Assembly: GCA_947489315.1 (NCBI GenBank)
Contig: CANLCX010000006.1
Span: 1-64,000, forward strand
DNA from: an uncultured Sphingomonadaceae bacterium
GTDB taxonomy: Bacteria > Pseudomonadota > Alphaproteobacteria > Sphingomonadales > Sphingomonadaceae
Length of the DNA: 64,000 bases
Direction: 5' to 3'
In this document: one piece after another, positions 14,801-29,900 of the stretch
How the letters are laid out: each line of letters starts with the position of its first letter
Numbering within the stretch: the stretch's first letter is position 1
The notes under the pieces: generated by a model
What the model was told of the DNA's origin: nothing
The model's database searches: none
What the model saw: the letters and a program-made list of their open reading frames with translations, nothing else
Program-made: the position numbers and the translations under genes

Positions 14801-17800
14801 GGTCTCGACCCTGGTTCTGCAGCGATATTGGGGGTATTATGCGCCAGCGCGTCCTATATCGCGGTCCCGGCAGCAATGCGGCTTGCCTTGCCACAGGCCG
14901 ATCCGGGCATTTATCTGGCCATGTCGCTCGGTATTACCTTTCCCTTTAACATCCTGTTCGGTATTTCTCTATTTGCCGCAATCGCAAAATTTCTGGGATA
15001 GAATATGGTCGCTACAGTCAAACGCAAACGGATCGAGATACTGGTCGACAACCCGCTCGTTCCCAAAATTGTCAACTATGTTAAAAAAGTCGATATTTCC
15101 GGCTGGAGCGTGATTAAGATTGCGTCCGGTGGTGGGCGTGATGGTCGCTGGCAGCAAGACGAAGTCAGTGGTGCTGCGGCCAAATCAATTGTTCTGCTCA
15201 TTGCCAATGAAGAAAAAGCACAGCGCTTGACGGATGCGCTCGCGCCATTACTGGATAGTCATAGTTTGTTACTGACCATCGCAAATGTGGAGGTCGTTCG
15301 GGGGGATCGCTTTTAATGCCTGAATTTCATGCGCTACTAGATGGATATAAACGCTTCCGGGAAGATTCTTATCCCAAACAGCGAGCGCGTTACGATGAAT
15401 TATCCAAAATTGGCCAAGCGCCGCCAATCATGGTCATTTCCTGTTGTGACAGCCGGGTTGACCCAGCGACCATCTTTGACACGGGACCGGGCCAGATGTT
15501 CGCCCTGCGCAATGTTGCCAATCTGGTGCCTCCTTATGACGATAGCGGCGGGATGCATGGCGCGTCTGCGGCGATCGAATTTGGTGTCACCGGGCTTAAC
15601 GTCAAACATATTGTGGTATTGGGTCATGGCCAATGCGGTGGGATTAGCGCGGCGTTAAAAGGCGGTGAACTGGGGCTTCCTGGTCATAGTTTTATTGACG
15701 AGTGGATGTCCATCATCACCGAAGCACGCGATCAGGTCGTCACGGCGGCTCCCTCCGATCCTCAAAGGGAGCTAGAACTCGAAGCGATAAAAATCAGCCT
15801 CGAAAACCTGCGAAGCTTTCCGTTCATCGCAGAGCGCGAAGCGCGCGGCGAAATCAAGCTGCACGGCGCTTGGTATGCCATTGGCGAAGCGACCTTGTTC
15901 ACCTTGGATGAAACCACCGGCGATTTTGAAGCCGTAGAATGACAGGCGCTCCCCCGCAGCCTTTTCTCAATGACATAGCGCTCACCTTAGAGGAAGCGTT
16001 GCGAATGCTGGAAGAAGGCGCAAAGGATCGCAAATCGCCCTTGCATACACCGACAGTGGCGACGGTTCGTGAAGATGGCACGCCCAGCCAAAGGATCATG
16101 GTATTGCGGGAGGCCGAGCGCGACAGTCGGATGCTTCGGTTCAACACCGACTACCGGGCTTCTAAGGTTGCTGATATTCGCGACGGCGGGCCGGTTTCTA
16201 TCCTCTGCTATCATCCAGAAGCCAAGGTCCAACTGCGGCTATCCGGTTGTGGAAGGATCGAACAGGATAGCGCTGCCTGCGATGCGGCATGGAATCAAGC
16301 GACACTCTATGGAAAACGCTGTTATCTAGCCGATCCTGCACCCGGTAGTTCAGTCGCCCAGCCTACTTCCGGCCTTGACCCTGCGGTTGAGGGACGCAAG
16401 CCGGAAGGCTTTGAGGTCGCCCCTGCTCGCGATAATTTTGCGATTTTATTGGTTGATATTGAGCAGATAGAGTGGCTCTATCTTGCCCATACCGGTCACC
16501 GGCGCGCACTGTTTTCGTGGGATGCGACCGCTATGCAATGGATCGGAAAATGGCTCGTGCCATGAGACACGGCGGAACCGAGCGTTCCACCAGTTTATAC
16601 AGATTATACACTGAATCGCTCCAAAATTTCTCCATCTGTTCATCTAACTGGACTTTTTCCTGTCGAATACACCAATATCAAAGAGCCGAAATCATTCTAT
16701 AAAATCGCGGCAATGTAGGAAAGCCGGTTTTTCCGCTTGAAGCCTTGCCGCACCAAGTTCATCACAGCAGCGATGACAAAAACACATAATGATAATATCG
16801 CCCTGCTGATTGATGCCGACAATGCTAGTCACGCCGGGATTGACCCGGTTTTGACGGCACTGGCCGAGCTCGGAACCGTCAATATCCGCCGTGCCTATGG
16901 CAACTGGCGCAAGCAATCACTCAAGGGCTGGGTCGATATCCTGCACAAATATGGCATCGAACCGCAACAGCAATTTGATATGACCAAAGGCAAGAATGCC
17001 ACGGACATGAAAATGACCATTGATGCCATGGATCTGCTGTTTCGCGGCAATATTGGCGGCTTTGGTATCATGAGCAGCGATAGCGACTTCATGCCGCTGG
17101 CCATGCGAATCCGCCAGGACGGCCTCCCCGTCTATGGCTTTGGCAGCGCCAAGACGCCGGAAGCGTTCAAACAAGCTTGCAGCCGGTTCATTGATGTTGA
17201 TGCGCTGATCAAGGTGGATAAGTTAGAGCGTGGTGGACGCAAAAGTGACGTCAAGGCGGCAACAAAACCAGATGATGGCGGGGATAGCAGCGTTGTCAGT
17301 AGCAAAGTCGATGATGAACTACTCAAGCTGTTAATCGACGCCTATCAGGCCAGCAAGCGCGATGCAGAAGGCTATGCCAGCCTCTCTGAAGTCGGCAAAA
17401 TTGCTGGCAATCGATCCAGCTTCGACGTCCGCAGTTACGGCTTTTCACGGCTCTCAGATATGTTCGAAGAGGTTCGGAGCTTTCAGACGAAACGCGATGA
17501 TAATGGGCAGTTATTTGTGAAACGGTTGCGATAGAGCCTGTGGAAACCGGAACATTATTCTCACTCGCCCTATATTTCGTCGGGATGATCGCCATCGGGT
17601 TCTACGCGTGGCGCAAATCAACCGATAGCAGCGAAGGTTATCTTCTGGGCGGGCGTAAACTCAGCCCCGCAGTGGCGGCGCTGTCCGCCGGTGCCTCCGA
17701 CATGTCGGGCTGGCTGCTGCTTGGTTTGCCCGGCGCGCTTTATGCGGCGGGACTGGTTGAAGTGTGGATCGGAATCGGGCTTTTCGTCGGCGCGCTGGTT

Positions 17801-20800
17801 AATTGGATCGTTGTTGCGCCCCGTCTGCGCGAACAGACCGAAAGGCTCGGCAACGCCCTCACCATCCCGGAATTTCTCGCCAATCGCTTTCCCGACAAAG
17901 CACTGGCCCTGCGAGTCACATCAGCGATCATTATCGTCCTGTTTTTCGCGGTCTATACGGCCGCTGGATTAGTGGGTGGTGGCAAGCTGTTCGAGACTAG
18001 CTTTGCTGGCCTTTTAGGACAGACAGCGATGAGCGACTATATGCTCGGCATCTGGATCACAGCAGGCGTTGTGCTGGTCTATACAATGATCGGCGGGTTT
18101 CTTGCGGTCAGCCTGACTGATTTTGTGCAAGGCTGCATCATGGTTGTTGCCTTGGTGCTGATGCCCATAGTCGTGTTGACCAATGGTGGCGGAGTCAGCT
18201 CGGTCACAACACAGCTCTCCGCGATTGATCCCAGCTATTTGAGCCTCACCGCTGGACTATCCTTTGTCGGATTTCTCTCGGCAGTCACCTGGGGCCTGGG
18301 CTATTTTGGACAGCCCCATATCATCGTACGGTTCATGGCGATCCGTTCGGTCGCGGAAGTCCCCAAAGCGCGCAATATCGGCATGAGCTGGATGGGCGTA
18401 GCATTACTAGGAGCGATCGGTGTCGGGATCACAGGTCGCGCTTATGTCGAGATGAACGGATTGGTGCTCGACGATCCCGAAACCATCTTCATTCTGCTAG
18501 CAAACACCCTGTTTCACCCGCTGATCACCGGATTCCTCCTCGCCGCTTTGCTTGCCGCGATCATGAGCACGATTAGCTCGCAATTGCTGGTCTCCTCCAG
18601 CTCGCTGACCGAGGATTTTTATCGGCTGTTCCTACGCAAACAGGCCAGCGAGCGGGAGACGGTCAATATCGGACGGCTGTTTGTGGCGCTGGTCGCATTG
18701 CTCGCGATAGTGATCGCAAGTGATCCCGATAGTCAGGTTCTAGGGCTGGTGAGCAATGCTTGGGCTGGTTTTGGTGCCGCGTTCGGACCTTTGATATTGC
18801 TATCGCTGACATGGAAAAAAATGACCGGTACGGGCGCGGTTGCTGGACTGGTAACCGGCGCAGCTGTGGTGATTGCTTGGATAGCGCTAGGCTGGAACGC
18901 CGAGTTTATGGGCGGACCCGGAATTTATGAGATTATCCCCGGGTTTCTAGCCGCGTTGGGCGCGATTGTTGGGGTTGGCAAGCTCTCAAATCGTCAGACA
19001 GTTAGTGCATAAGCACCCTGAGCTTTCCTAAATAGCTATTTCCATTTGACCAATTTTAGTCCGGTGAGCATCCCGTTAGCTTCTCTGGCATCCCGGACTT
19101 CGGTAAAGTCAGGCTTGCCCTGCAGAGCTCCCATATTGATTTTCATATCAAGCAGAGCAATTTCACCTTCCGCCACGGTGACCTTATGCGCGACGGCTGC
19201 CGATTTACTACCGCTAGACATTTGCGCTGTGACTTCATGCGCGCCCGGATCAACTTCCGCCATCAGGAAATATTTGCTGCGGATCTGGCTGTTAAACTGA
19301 TCACCGATGGTGATGTTCATGCCCTGTTGCCCCGCAACAAAACCCTTACGCATCACATAAATGCGGGCTTTCCCGGTTGCAGGGATCATTTTCATGGCGT
19401 CAGCCGTTTCCGCTGGATCAGCCTTTTCGCCTGAATTATTGCGCATCAGAACCACAACCACAAAGATAGCCAGCGGGATCAACAGCCAAGCAAAACCGGA
19501 AAATTGCAAACCCAAAAACAAGCCGATGATAATAGCGCCGGCGAAAATTGCGATATTTAGTGGTGTCATTTTCATGGTCTAGGTCCCCGATTCCGATAGT
19601 TTCATTATATTCTACAGCAACTTAACGAGTCAGTTTCTTATAAGCAACACGGGTTGGCCGATCCGCTGCATCGCCAAGGCGGCGGCGCTTGTCTTCCTCA
19701 TAGCTTTCGAAATTGCCTTCAAACCACTCGACATGGCTATCGCCTTCAAAAGCCAAAATATGGGTTGCGAGCCGATCAAGGAAAAAGCGGTCATGCGAGA
19801 TGACCACGGCGCAACCAGCGAAGCTTTCCAGCGCATCTTCCAGCGCACGCAGCGTTTCGACGTCAAGATCATTGGTGGGCTCATCGAGCAGCAAGACGTT
19901 GCCGCCTTCTTTGAGCATTTTGGCAAGGTGGACGCGGTTGCGTTCACCGCCAGATAGCTGACCGACTTTCTTCTGTTGATCTGTACCCTTGAAGTTAAAG
20001 GCTCCGACATAGGCCCGGGTCTGCACTTCGTTTTTGCCGAAAGTGAAGAAATCATGGCCACCGGAAATTTCTTCCCAGATATTTTTCGAAGCATCCAGCG
20101 TATCACGGCTTTGATCGACATAGCCAAGTTTCACCGTTTCGCCGAGTTCAAGAGAACCGCTATCGGGCGTTTCCTGACCAGTGATGATCCGGAACAGCGT
20201 CGTCTTACCCGCGCCATTGGGGCCGATAATGCCGACAATACCACCAGGTGGCAGCGAAAATTCGAGATTTTCGAACAGCAGCTTGTCACCATAGGCTTTC
20301 GTCAGACCCTTGGCTTCGATAACCTTTGAACCCAAGCGTTCCGGCGTCTGGATCAAAATCTGCGCCTTGCCCATTTGACGGGTTTCTTGCGCGGCCACCA
20401 GATCATCAAAGGACTTTATACGCGCTTTGGATTTGGTTTGCCGTGCCTTAGGGCTCTGCCGCATCCATTGCAGTTCGCTTTCCATCGCTTTCTGGCGGCT
20501 CTTATCTTCGCGTTCTTCCTGCGCCATCCGCTTGGCTTTGGCGTCCAGCCAGTTGGAATAATTGCCTTCGAACGGGATGCCCCGTCCGCGATCAATTTCA
20601 AGCACCCAGTTTACAACATTGTCCAAGAAATAGCGGTCATGGGTGACGAGAATGACATTGCCGGCATAATCGATCAAATGCTTCTCCAACCAAGCGACGC
20701 TTTCCGCATCAAGGTGGTTGGTCGGCTCATCGAGCATTAAAATTTCCGGCTTGTCGAGCAGCAGGCGGCAGAGCGCCACACGGCGTTTCTCACCACCGGA

Positions 20801-23800
20801 CAGATCCGTCACCGGACTGTCACCAGGAGGACAGCGCAACGCTTCCATTGCGATTTCCAGCTGGTTGTCGAGGGTCCAGCCATCTACTGCATCGATTTTT
20901 TCTTGCAGCGTACCCATTTCTTCCATCAACGCATCGAAGTCCGCATCTTCCGGCGGATCGCCCATGATGGTGGAAATTTCATTGAAACGCTCCACCAGAT
21001 CAGCCACCGGACGCACACCGTCCATGACATTTTCTTTGACCGTCTTGCTCTCGTCCAGCTCTGGCTCCTGTGCAAGATAACCCACACGAATATTCTCGCC
21101 TGCCCAGGCTTCACCCTGAAATTCGTCATCCTGACCAGCCATGATTTTCATGAGCGTGGATTTACCCGCACCGTTTTTACCGATGATGGCAATTTTCGTG
21201 CCTGGAAGAAATTGCAGGTGAATATTGTCGAGAACCGGCTTTGGTGCTCCGGGGAAGGTCTTGGTCAGACCTTTCATGACATAGCTATATTGGACGGCCA
21301 TCTGGCGGTATCCTTTGACTTCAATGTGGTTAGATTTGCGCATCGCCTAGCGAAATGAACGCCAACCCGCAAGAGAGCATTGGCAAACGGCGAAAGGCAA
21401 GTTAGGCAGTCGTCTATGATAAAAACCTCTTCCCTGCTCGTCGGCGCATCAGCGCTTCTTTTCTCCACAGCTGCTTTTGCGGATTCTCATGATCCAGCAG
21501 CCATCCAGACCAAAGCGCTGGAAGATAGTCTCGCCTATGAGATTACCGAAGGTCTCACCACAGAAGTCGGTCCGCGTCAGGCTGGAACCGAAGCAGAAGC
21601 GCGTGCCCGTGACTGGTCGGTTAAAAAGCTCAAAGCTCTGGGTTTCCAGAATGTCCGCAACGAACCCTTCATGATGCCGACCTGGGTACGCGGTGCTGAG
21701 ACGGCGGAAGTGACGGCCCCCTACCCTCAGAAATTGCATGTGACAGCTCTGGGCAATAGCGCGAGCACTGGTGAGGCCGGGATCGAGGCTGAAGTTGCCT
21801 ATTTCGATTCTCTGGCAGCCATGCAGGCCTTACCCGATGGCAGCCTCGCCGGAAAAATTGCATTTGTGACCCATGATATGCACAGGACACAGGATGGCTC
21901 AGGCTATGGCGCCTTTGGGCCCGTGCGCTGGATCGGCCCCAATGTTGCTTCAAAAAAAGGTGCGGCTGCCTATGTGATCAAGTCTATCGGCACAGATCAT
22001 CACCGCAACCCGCACACCGGAAACACGAATTTCGCTGAAGGCGTCAAACCCATACCTGCCGGCGCGCTGTCGCTTCCCGACGCTGATAATCTGGAGCGGA
22101 TGATCAAACTCGGCAAACCTGTAACCATGAAGTTGATCATGACACCGCAGAATATCGGCCAGCAAGAATCCGGCAACGTCATTGCGGAAGTGACTGGGCG
22201 CGATCCATCTAAGGGCATGATCGTGGTCGCTTGTCATCTCGACAGCTGGGATCTCGCAACCGGAGCATTTGACGATGCCGCAGGGTGCGGCATCGTGACC
22301 GCTGCAGCGAAACACATCATGGATCACGGCAAACCGTTGCGTACGATCAGAATCTTATGGGCCGGCGCGGAAGAAGTCGGCCTTTGGGGCGGCAAAGCTT
22401 ATGCAAAAGCGCATAGCAGTAGCAACCACGCCATTGCCATGGAATCGGATTTCGGCGCGGACAATGTCTGGCGCGTTGAGTTTAAATTGCCTGATGGCGC
22501 GGAAGATGTGCAAAAACAGATTGCTCAAGCCCTCTTGCCGCTTGGCATAGGTGCCAATGGCCCTCCGGCTACCGGTGGCGCCGATATACGGGATATTATC
22601 GCCAGCAACAATCTCGCGGTGATTGACCTTCAGCAAGATGGTTCACGCTATTTCGACCTCCATCACACGCCCGATGACACTTTGGACAAGATTGATCCGA
22701 AACAAATGCGTCAGAATGTTGCGGCATGGAGCACGGTGTTATCGATTATTGCCAATAGCGAAGTCGATTTCACCATGCCGGCCAAAGAATAGCGCATGCG
22801 CGGCACCTACCCCCTATTTCTTGGCCTTATTGCCCTAAGCGCCTGTTCTGACGCGCCAATGGAAGATCAAGGCGAGGAAGAAGTGACGGCGATTGAAAAG
22901 CAGATAGAGGGTGACGCTAAGTCCCTTGAAGCGGCTGCGGATGAGGCAGTCAAAGAATTGAAATCGGAAATCGAGACAGATTTAACGGCTGATGGAATAA
23001 CAACCCCGACCATATCCACCACCCAGAGCAGCCAATAAAGCAGAGCTCTACGACAGCGCAGCAGAATTCTTGATCATGGTTAAGATATGGCACTCTTCAT
23101 TAACCATATCTCGCTATTCCGGTTTAGTTCCCGTCACTTATGTTACCACTATCGGATAAACACCGATGCCAGTTGCTGACACTCTTTTCAGCAATTTGTG
23201 GAGAACGAAATATGATTTACGGCGATTCATTGCATATTGATGCACAGGTTAAACAGAGCAATTCATCCAGCATTCCATGCGTGGTGACCACAATTTCTGA
23301 TACGATTATCAAGATTCAGTGCGCTGCTCAGCTTAATCCGGATATCGGGCTTACACTTAAAATTCCGAGCATGAATATATTGACGGCCAATCTGCTTTGG
23401 AAAAAGCATGACGAATATGGCTGTCAGATCGACTATACTTTTCATCCCGCTGTTATCAAAAGTATGATGGAACGACTAGATCGCAAACGGCTGGTCGCAC
23501 AGGCGTGCTAAGATCAGAATGACGTCGCTAGCGATCCCTGCGTCGTCTAGCCTTCCGTTCTTTACGCAACAGCAAAAAGCCAACAACGCAAATTGCGACC
23601 ATAAATGCTATCAGGCCGTACCCAATTAACAGCTTAATGGGCATATTGAATCTCCACAACGCCCCGCGGAAAAGACTATATACGGAAACTATGTAACATT
23701 TTGTAAAATCAAAATGAGGCCGAATGGCCAGATAGATTTGTGCGCAATCCCCGGATTTTCTTACACATAGCCTCGCATACGCCCGATTTCTCTCGCCCTC

Positions 23801-23950
23801 GGTTTAAGCCGACATTCGTTTAATGATGATTTTCGAGATCATATTGCGGGAGCTAACGCAGTTTGGAATAGAGCTATTGCGAAGCCAGATCATCTTGGCT
23901 TCGCTGGGTTTTTTTCGGTCGCCAATTCTCCGGATTGGTTTCAATCCAAA

Positions 23951-23986
<36 letters not shown>

Positions 23987-26900
23987 CCTGGTCCCAAACC
24001 AGGTGCGCTACCAGCCTGCGCCACTCCCCGACGCGCGCTTCCCCTAAGCTGTGGTTTAGGGAAAAGCAAAGAGTTTTTACGTCTTTTTTAGCCTAGCGTA
24101 AAAAGGGCGACTTGTCGCCCCGCTTCACGAAAGGTTGGTGGGCCCGGAGGGATTCGAACCCCCGACCTAGCCGTTATGAGCGGCCAGCTCTAACCAACTG
24201 AGCTACAGGCCCCAGAACAACGGCATTTCAATGAAACGCCCCTCTTCAAGGTTCGCTGCGATAGCGGAAGCATTGCTGATTTGGCAAGCAGCTAAACGAA
24301 ATAATTCTTCAAGCAGCGGACGTTATAAAAACCAAAGTCCGATTCCAGGCCTATTTGCGACTCAAAGCCGCGCTTTTTCTTAGTTCATCAATGCCAATCG
24401 GGGACACGTCTCGATCCAGCAAATGTTCAATAATCTCTCGCCACCAATCATAGAAACGGTTCAGATCCTCGCTGGTCTGCACATAAGGCGTGTGACCTGG
24501 TGACAGTGATGGCGAATGAAACGAGAATACCAATAATTTAAGCTGGTCATCCAACGCAACGTCGATGGCCTCCTTGGCCTCTCGCGCAGACACACCTTCT
24601 GGAGTCAGCGGAATACGTTCGAGCATTTTTGATTTTGAGAGCACCGCCCTTAGCATTTCCGATCGATTGAATAACGGTGACAATAAATCGCCCTGCTTCC
24701 TCAAAAGACCAGAGAAAACTGTCGTTAACGGAAGCTCTAAAAGATCATGTTTTTGGTCCAGCCAAAATGGTTCGGGGCCAATATGAGCAAAATCGGGTCC
24801 TGACTCACCGCTATAGTCAAAGCGGGAACGCACGCTGCTATCGATGGAGAAACCAAGCTTCGATAAAATATCTATACTGTTAGGACCGACACCATAGCGT
24901 CCCGCCCGATAGATGGTCGGTCGCTTTCCGATTTTTTCTTCGATGACTTCGCGCAGCTTTAGGATCTTTTTTTCTTCAAGATCTTTGGGAAGGTTTCCGA
25001 CAAAGCTATTATAATTATTCACTTCCTCCTCAAACGGAGGGTTGATCCAAGGGTGCATATGAACACCGATTGAAGCCCTATCGCTTTGTACAACAGATTT
25101 CAGAAAAGCTGATGCATCATCATCCTCGACAATCGAATAATCGACGAAATATACTGGTTTTATGCCATATTTTTCAACGAACGATTGAAAGCGCTCAAGC
25201 TTGCCAACAGAAACATTTGTATGTCCGCTACGCTGGAACGGCCCGTCCCAGTCAAATTCTTCTTCCGTGTCGACACTGATCAAAAACCGGCGACCAAGAT
25301 CATCAGGCCATTGCATGCGGTTCTTCGTACCGAAGCTATTAGTGGCTTGTTTCAAGGTCGAAAACACAGCGGCCCCGCTCTTTCAATAAACCGAACCTGC
25401 GCCGGCTATTCGATTTCTGTTTCCCTAAGCCCAATTTCGCTAGTCGCAGCTGCAGGCAGGGTCAAGCCTATCGTATCTTCAGAAATCGTTAAAGTCCCAT
25501 TGGCTGATTTTGCCAAATTACGAACGAGGCGAAGGGAGAATCCGAGACCCAAAAGCGGCGCTTCACTGCTATCTCCGTCGATTCCCTGTGAAGGATCCAG
25601 CAATTGCTCTTCAGAAATGCCCCTGATTCTCGAAGGACGGGACAGGCTGAAATAATTGACGGGAAGTCCCCCAATTTGTGTCCGTAGATCAGCATGCAAT
25701 TCTTCGCCATTTTCACAGGCAATAATTGCCGCCGACAAGAGTCTCGCAAAAATGCGCTCAACCGATTCACTGTCCAAAGCGAAAGGTCGCACCGGCTCCG
25801 CTTTGTTTATATGAAGATCAACAGATTTGCTGTCCGTCAGGCTTTGCAAACGCTGGGCGAGGCGTTCCAACAACCAATCCGGCTCGGTCAATCCCGACAC
25901 ACTCTCCATTTGCCCAGCATCGATTTTCGCCGCGATATCGATATCCTCAAAACCGGTAAGCAAGCGTCGCGCTTCATCCGTAATACTGCGCGATAAGGAA
26001 CGATATTCAAAGGACGCCGGCCCGAACAGCTGCTGCTCGATTATCTCGCTAAAGCCGATAATCGCGTTGAGCGGTGTCCGTAATTCGTGGATCAGCTGCT
26101 GCAATTGCTCACGCCGCTCTACATCCAGATCGTTATGACCGGCATCTTCGGCGGCATTGGGCCGCCGCATGACGCCGCGATAGCCTTTAAAACGGCCCGT
26201 CTCTTCGCCAAAATAAGGTATTGCCGACATCCGCCAATCTCCTGCGACAATCGCAGCACCACAAAGCCGCATTCGGGCATTTTCGAGCGGCATTCTTTGA
26301 CGAAATGCGGCGGCGCCATAGGCGTCCGGTCCCGGCCCATCATCGAAAGTGGGTTCTGCAATTGTTACACCGACAATTGCGCCTTTGGGGGGGCCTTCTG
26401 CCCAAATGATGGTGCCGCTATCATCGGTTTCAAAATTAATCGCATCAATGGCTTCAACGAAATAACTCCGATGCTCCAAGTCCTGGATTGGCGTGTCCGT
26501 CGACCTTTTTTTCTGATAATCAGCAATTTTGGCTACAAGGGCACTAATTTGTGAGGCTTGTTCTGTTTCCGGTTCAAGCGTTTTTGCGATCACATCTTCG
26601 CTAACATTATCGTTGTCGTTATCGAGAACCAGTTCAGACATATCAGTATGCAATAGCTGTCGACTTAACGGTCTGAGTTCCGATCGCGTTTTGAGAGTTT
26701 CCTGTCCGCGCAAAGATAACTGGGGAATGACATCGATCCACTCTTCATCCGTTAAATCAGCAGCATTAATGGCCGCATCGCAAATCGGATCATTGTCGGC
26801 GCACAAATATACCAATAGAGGCGCCGACCGCAATCGTCCGTCCAACGCCTTCACGGCAGCAACACGGTCTTCTTCTTTAACCCGATCATGCAAATCTCGA

Positions 26901-29900
26901 AGCCGGGTTAGACCAGATTGAACATCATCATTCACCAGTTGCCCTGGCTTTTGCGCCATAAGATCCGCTACCTGACGCCATTGTAACGCAGCAGCAGCCC
27001 CCTCTGGGAAGGCTCCTTTCAGCACAGTTTTCAGGCGATCATCGTAGCGCAATTATTATCCCGTTTTCTAAATTTGTGAATAAGTTAACAAGTCGATAAC
27101 GGTAATGTTTCAAAACCGTAACCCCTGAAAATGCCGCGTCACAATGTGGGACAAGTGTGCAGGCATTGCGCGATGTGCTAATTATATTATACCAGTACAA
27201 TGATTCGCGAACGGAAGTTGCAAAAGACTATGGCTGACATAAATTTGGACGAAATTGACTTACAGATACTCGAGCGGCTTCAGAATGAAGGCCGTATTAC
27301 TAATGTGGAACTGGCTCAAAGTGTAGGGTTAACCGCCCCGCCTTGCTTGCGCCGCATGCGGGCTTTGGAAGATAGCGGGATAATAACTGATTATCATGCA
27401 GCAATTGATCCTGCGAAAATGGGCTTCACGATTACTGTCTTTGCAATGGTTAGCCTGAAAAGCCAGGCAGAATCAGATCTTCAGGCATTTGAAGAGCATG
27501 TTGAACAACTGCCCGAAGTGCGCGAATGCTATATGCTCAACGGGGAGATAGACTTCATGCTAAAGGTGGTCGCCAAGGATTTGCAAGAATTCCAAAAGTT
27601 TTTGACCAGCAACCTGACCTCTGCTCCCAACGTCGCTAGCGTTAAAACATCTCTTACTATTCGCTCTGCCAAGAACCTTCCGGGCGTTCCCATCCGGGAA
27701 TAGCCGTTGGCATCGCACACAAAAAAGGGCGCCAGAAGCGCCCTTTTTCCAATTTCAAGATCAAACCCTTAGCTTGCAGTTGGTGCTGGCTCTGCTGGTG
27801 CAGTTGTTCCAGCGGCCTTTTGATCGATCCATAACGACCAAAAATTAGCGATACTCTTTCGCGAGCCGGTTACGCTGGAGAAAGCTTGTTTCGCTCCGCT
27901 CCAATCGCTTTGTCCGACTTGTGCAATGCCCAGCCCCATTTGGGCGCGCGCCATATCCACTCCACCTTTGCTAATTGCAGACTGATACAAAGCCGCTGCT
28001 TTGGCATAATCTCCGTAGCCGAGAAGGGCATCAGCCGTTGCCAATGCTATTTTACCATTGGCAGATTTGTTGGCATCACGTTCGGAAGCACCCAGACTTG
28101 CTTTATCCGCAGCAACCGAGCTACGGGCGGCGGCTAGTGTTTCTCTCACATAGCTACTGGATGATGGTACATCGCCTTTAGCCAATCCCTCTTCCAAAAG
28201 CGAAACAACTTCACCGGGCAATCTGCGCGGATCAGCAGCATCGGCATATTCGAAATAGTCCCGCTCGCTCTCCATGGCGTCTGCTTTACGCATCAACCGC
28301 ATTAGCTCGAGATTTTCTTGGTTCGACAATTTGGGAGTTGCTGAATCGCGATAAACAGAAAGAGCCGCACGCCAGTTTTCACCGGTCGGGTAAGCTTCGA
28401 CCAACTTATAGGTCCAATTTCCGGCAGCGCCGTTGACATTGTTTTTCATCGCGATGCCAGCACCACGGCGATACCAATCTTGCGGCGCCTTGGCGCCAGC
28501 GGCTTTTTCGGCCTCCAGCGCACGATCAAGCGCGGCGAGACCTTCCTGAAACTTGTTTTCCTTAAAATAAGCTTCTGCAATTAGGGCACCGACATTATTC
28601 TGACGATAACCAGCATCAAAAGCTTGTTGCAGCTTTTGCTGCGCCTCTGCGAAGCGTCCTCCCCCATATGCGAAATTACCAGAGAAAAACAGGAATGATG
28701 CCTGCTGCTCTGCTGGTGTTTTACCACTCGCTAGCGCAGCATTAATGCCGCTTTCTTGCAATCCAGTATCTTTCAAGGATGAACCCAGTTGAATAGCCAA
28801 CTGCCCAGCAACAAACTGATCATCAGGAGCGAGAGTTTCAGCCAGCAGCGCCTCTACTAGCGGTTTGGCCGTGGCTGGTGTTTCGCTAGCCATAGCTTCC
28901 TGAATAGCAGCAACTTTTGGCCTAATTTCTTTGCTGATCTTGATTTCTGATTCTTTGCTCTTTTTCTTTTTTTTCTGGGCATGGGCCTCTTGAGGCACAG
29001 CCGATATAGCTAATGTTCCAGCAGCAGCCAGAGCAACAGCCATAGAAAAATGTGATAGAAAACGCATAAAATTCCTCCGAATAAAAACTTTGTTATTACC
29101 GAACCAATGTAAGGGCCCCGAATATGGTTGCACCATAAACTGTCTTGGCTTTATTACCAAGTTTCACACGCTTTTATAGGGTTAATCCGCTGAATAGATG
29201 TTGAACGGTAGCTCTCAAACCGGCGGCTGTGCGTCAGAAACATGTATATGGGTGTAAATTCCCAGAATTATGAGGTTAGTTTAAAGTGATCGCCATTATC
29301 TCCCCAGCCAAGTCATTAGACTTTGACAGCGCCCTCCCCGCTCATGAATCTACGCAAAATCGTTTTCCAGAAGAAACGGCACGCTTAGCCGGAGCCATCT
29401 CAAATCTGTCGAAAAAGAAGCTCCAGTCGATCATGCCGGTTTCCGACAATCTTATCGACCTCAACCACGGCCGCTACAGCCAGTTTTTCGATCAACCGGA
29501 ACGGGCAGCTATTTTCGCTTATAATGGCGATGTCTATACCGGTTTTGAGGCACAAAGCCTGAGCAATGAGGGATTGGACTTTGCCCAGGGCCACTTGCGT
29601 ATCTTATCGGGCCTATATGGTCTTTTGCGGCCACTTGATCCGATTAGGCCACATCGCCTGGAAATGGGAACCAAATGGGCCCCGCGCTATAAAAAGCTGA
29701 CTGATTTCTGGAAAGACAAGATTGCAGCAGAACTCGCCACTGACTTAGATCAGGCGCGCGCGCGAGTGGTCGTGAATTTGGCCAGCAACGAATATTGGGC
29801 GGCAGTTAAACCGCATGCTGACAAACTCAATGCTCGGATTATCGAGGTCGACTTTCGCAAAAATGGCCCTGATGGCCCCAAATTCATCAGTTTTGAGGCC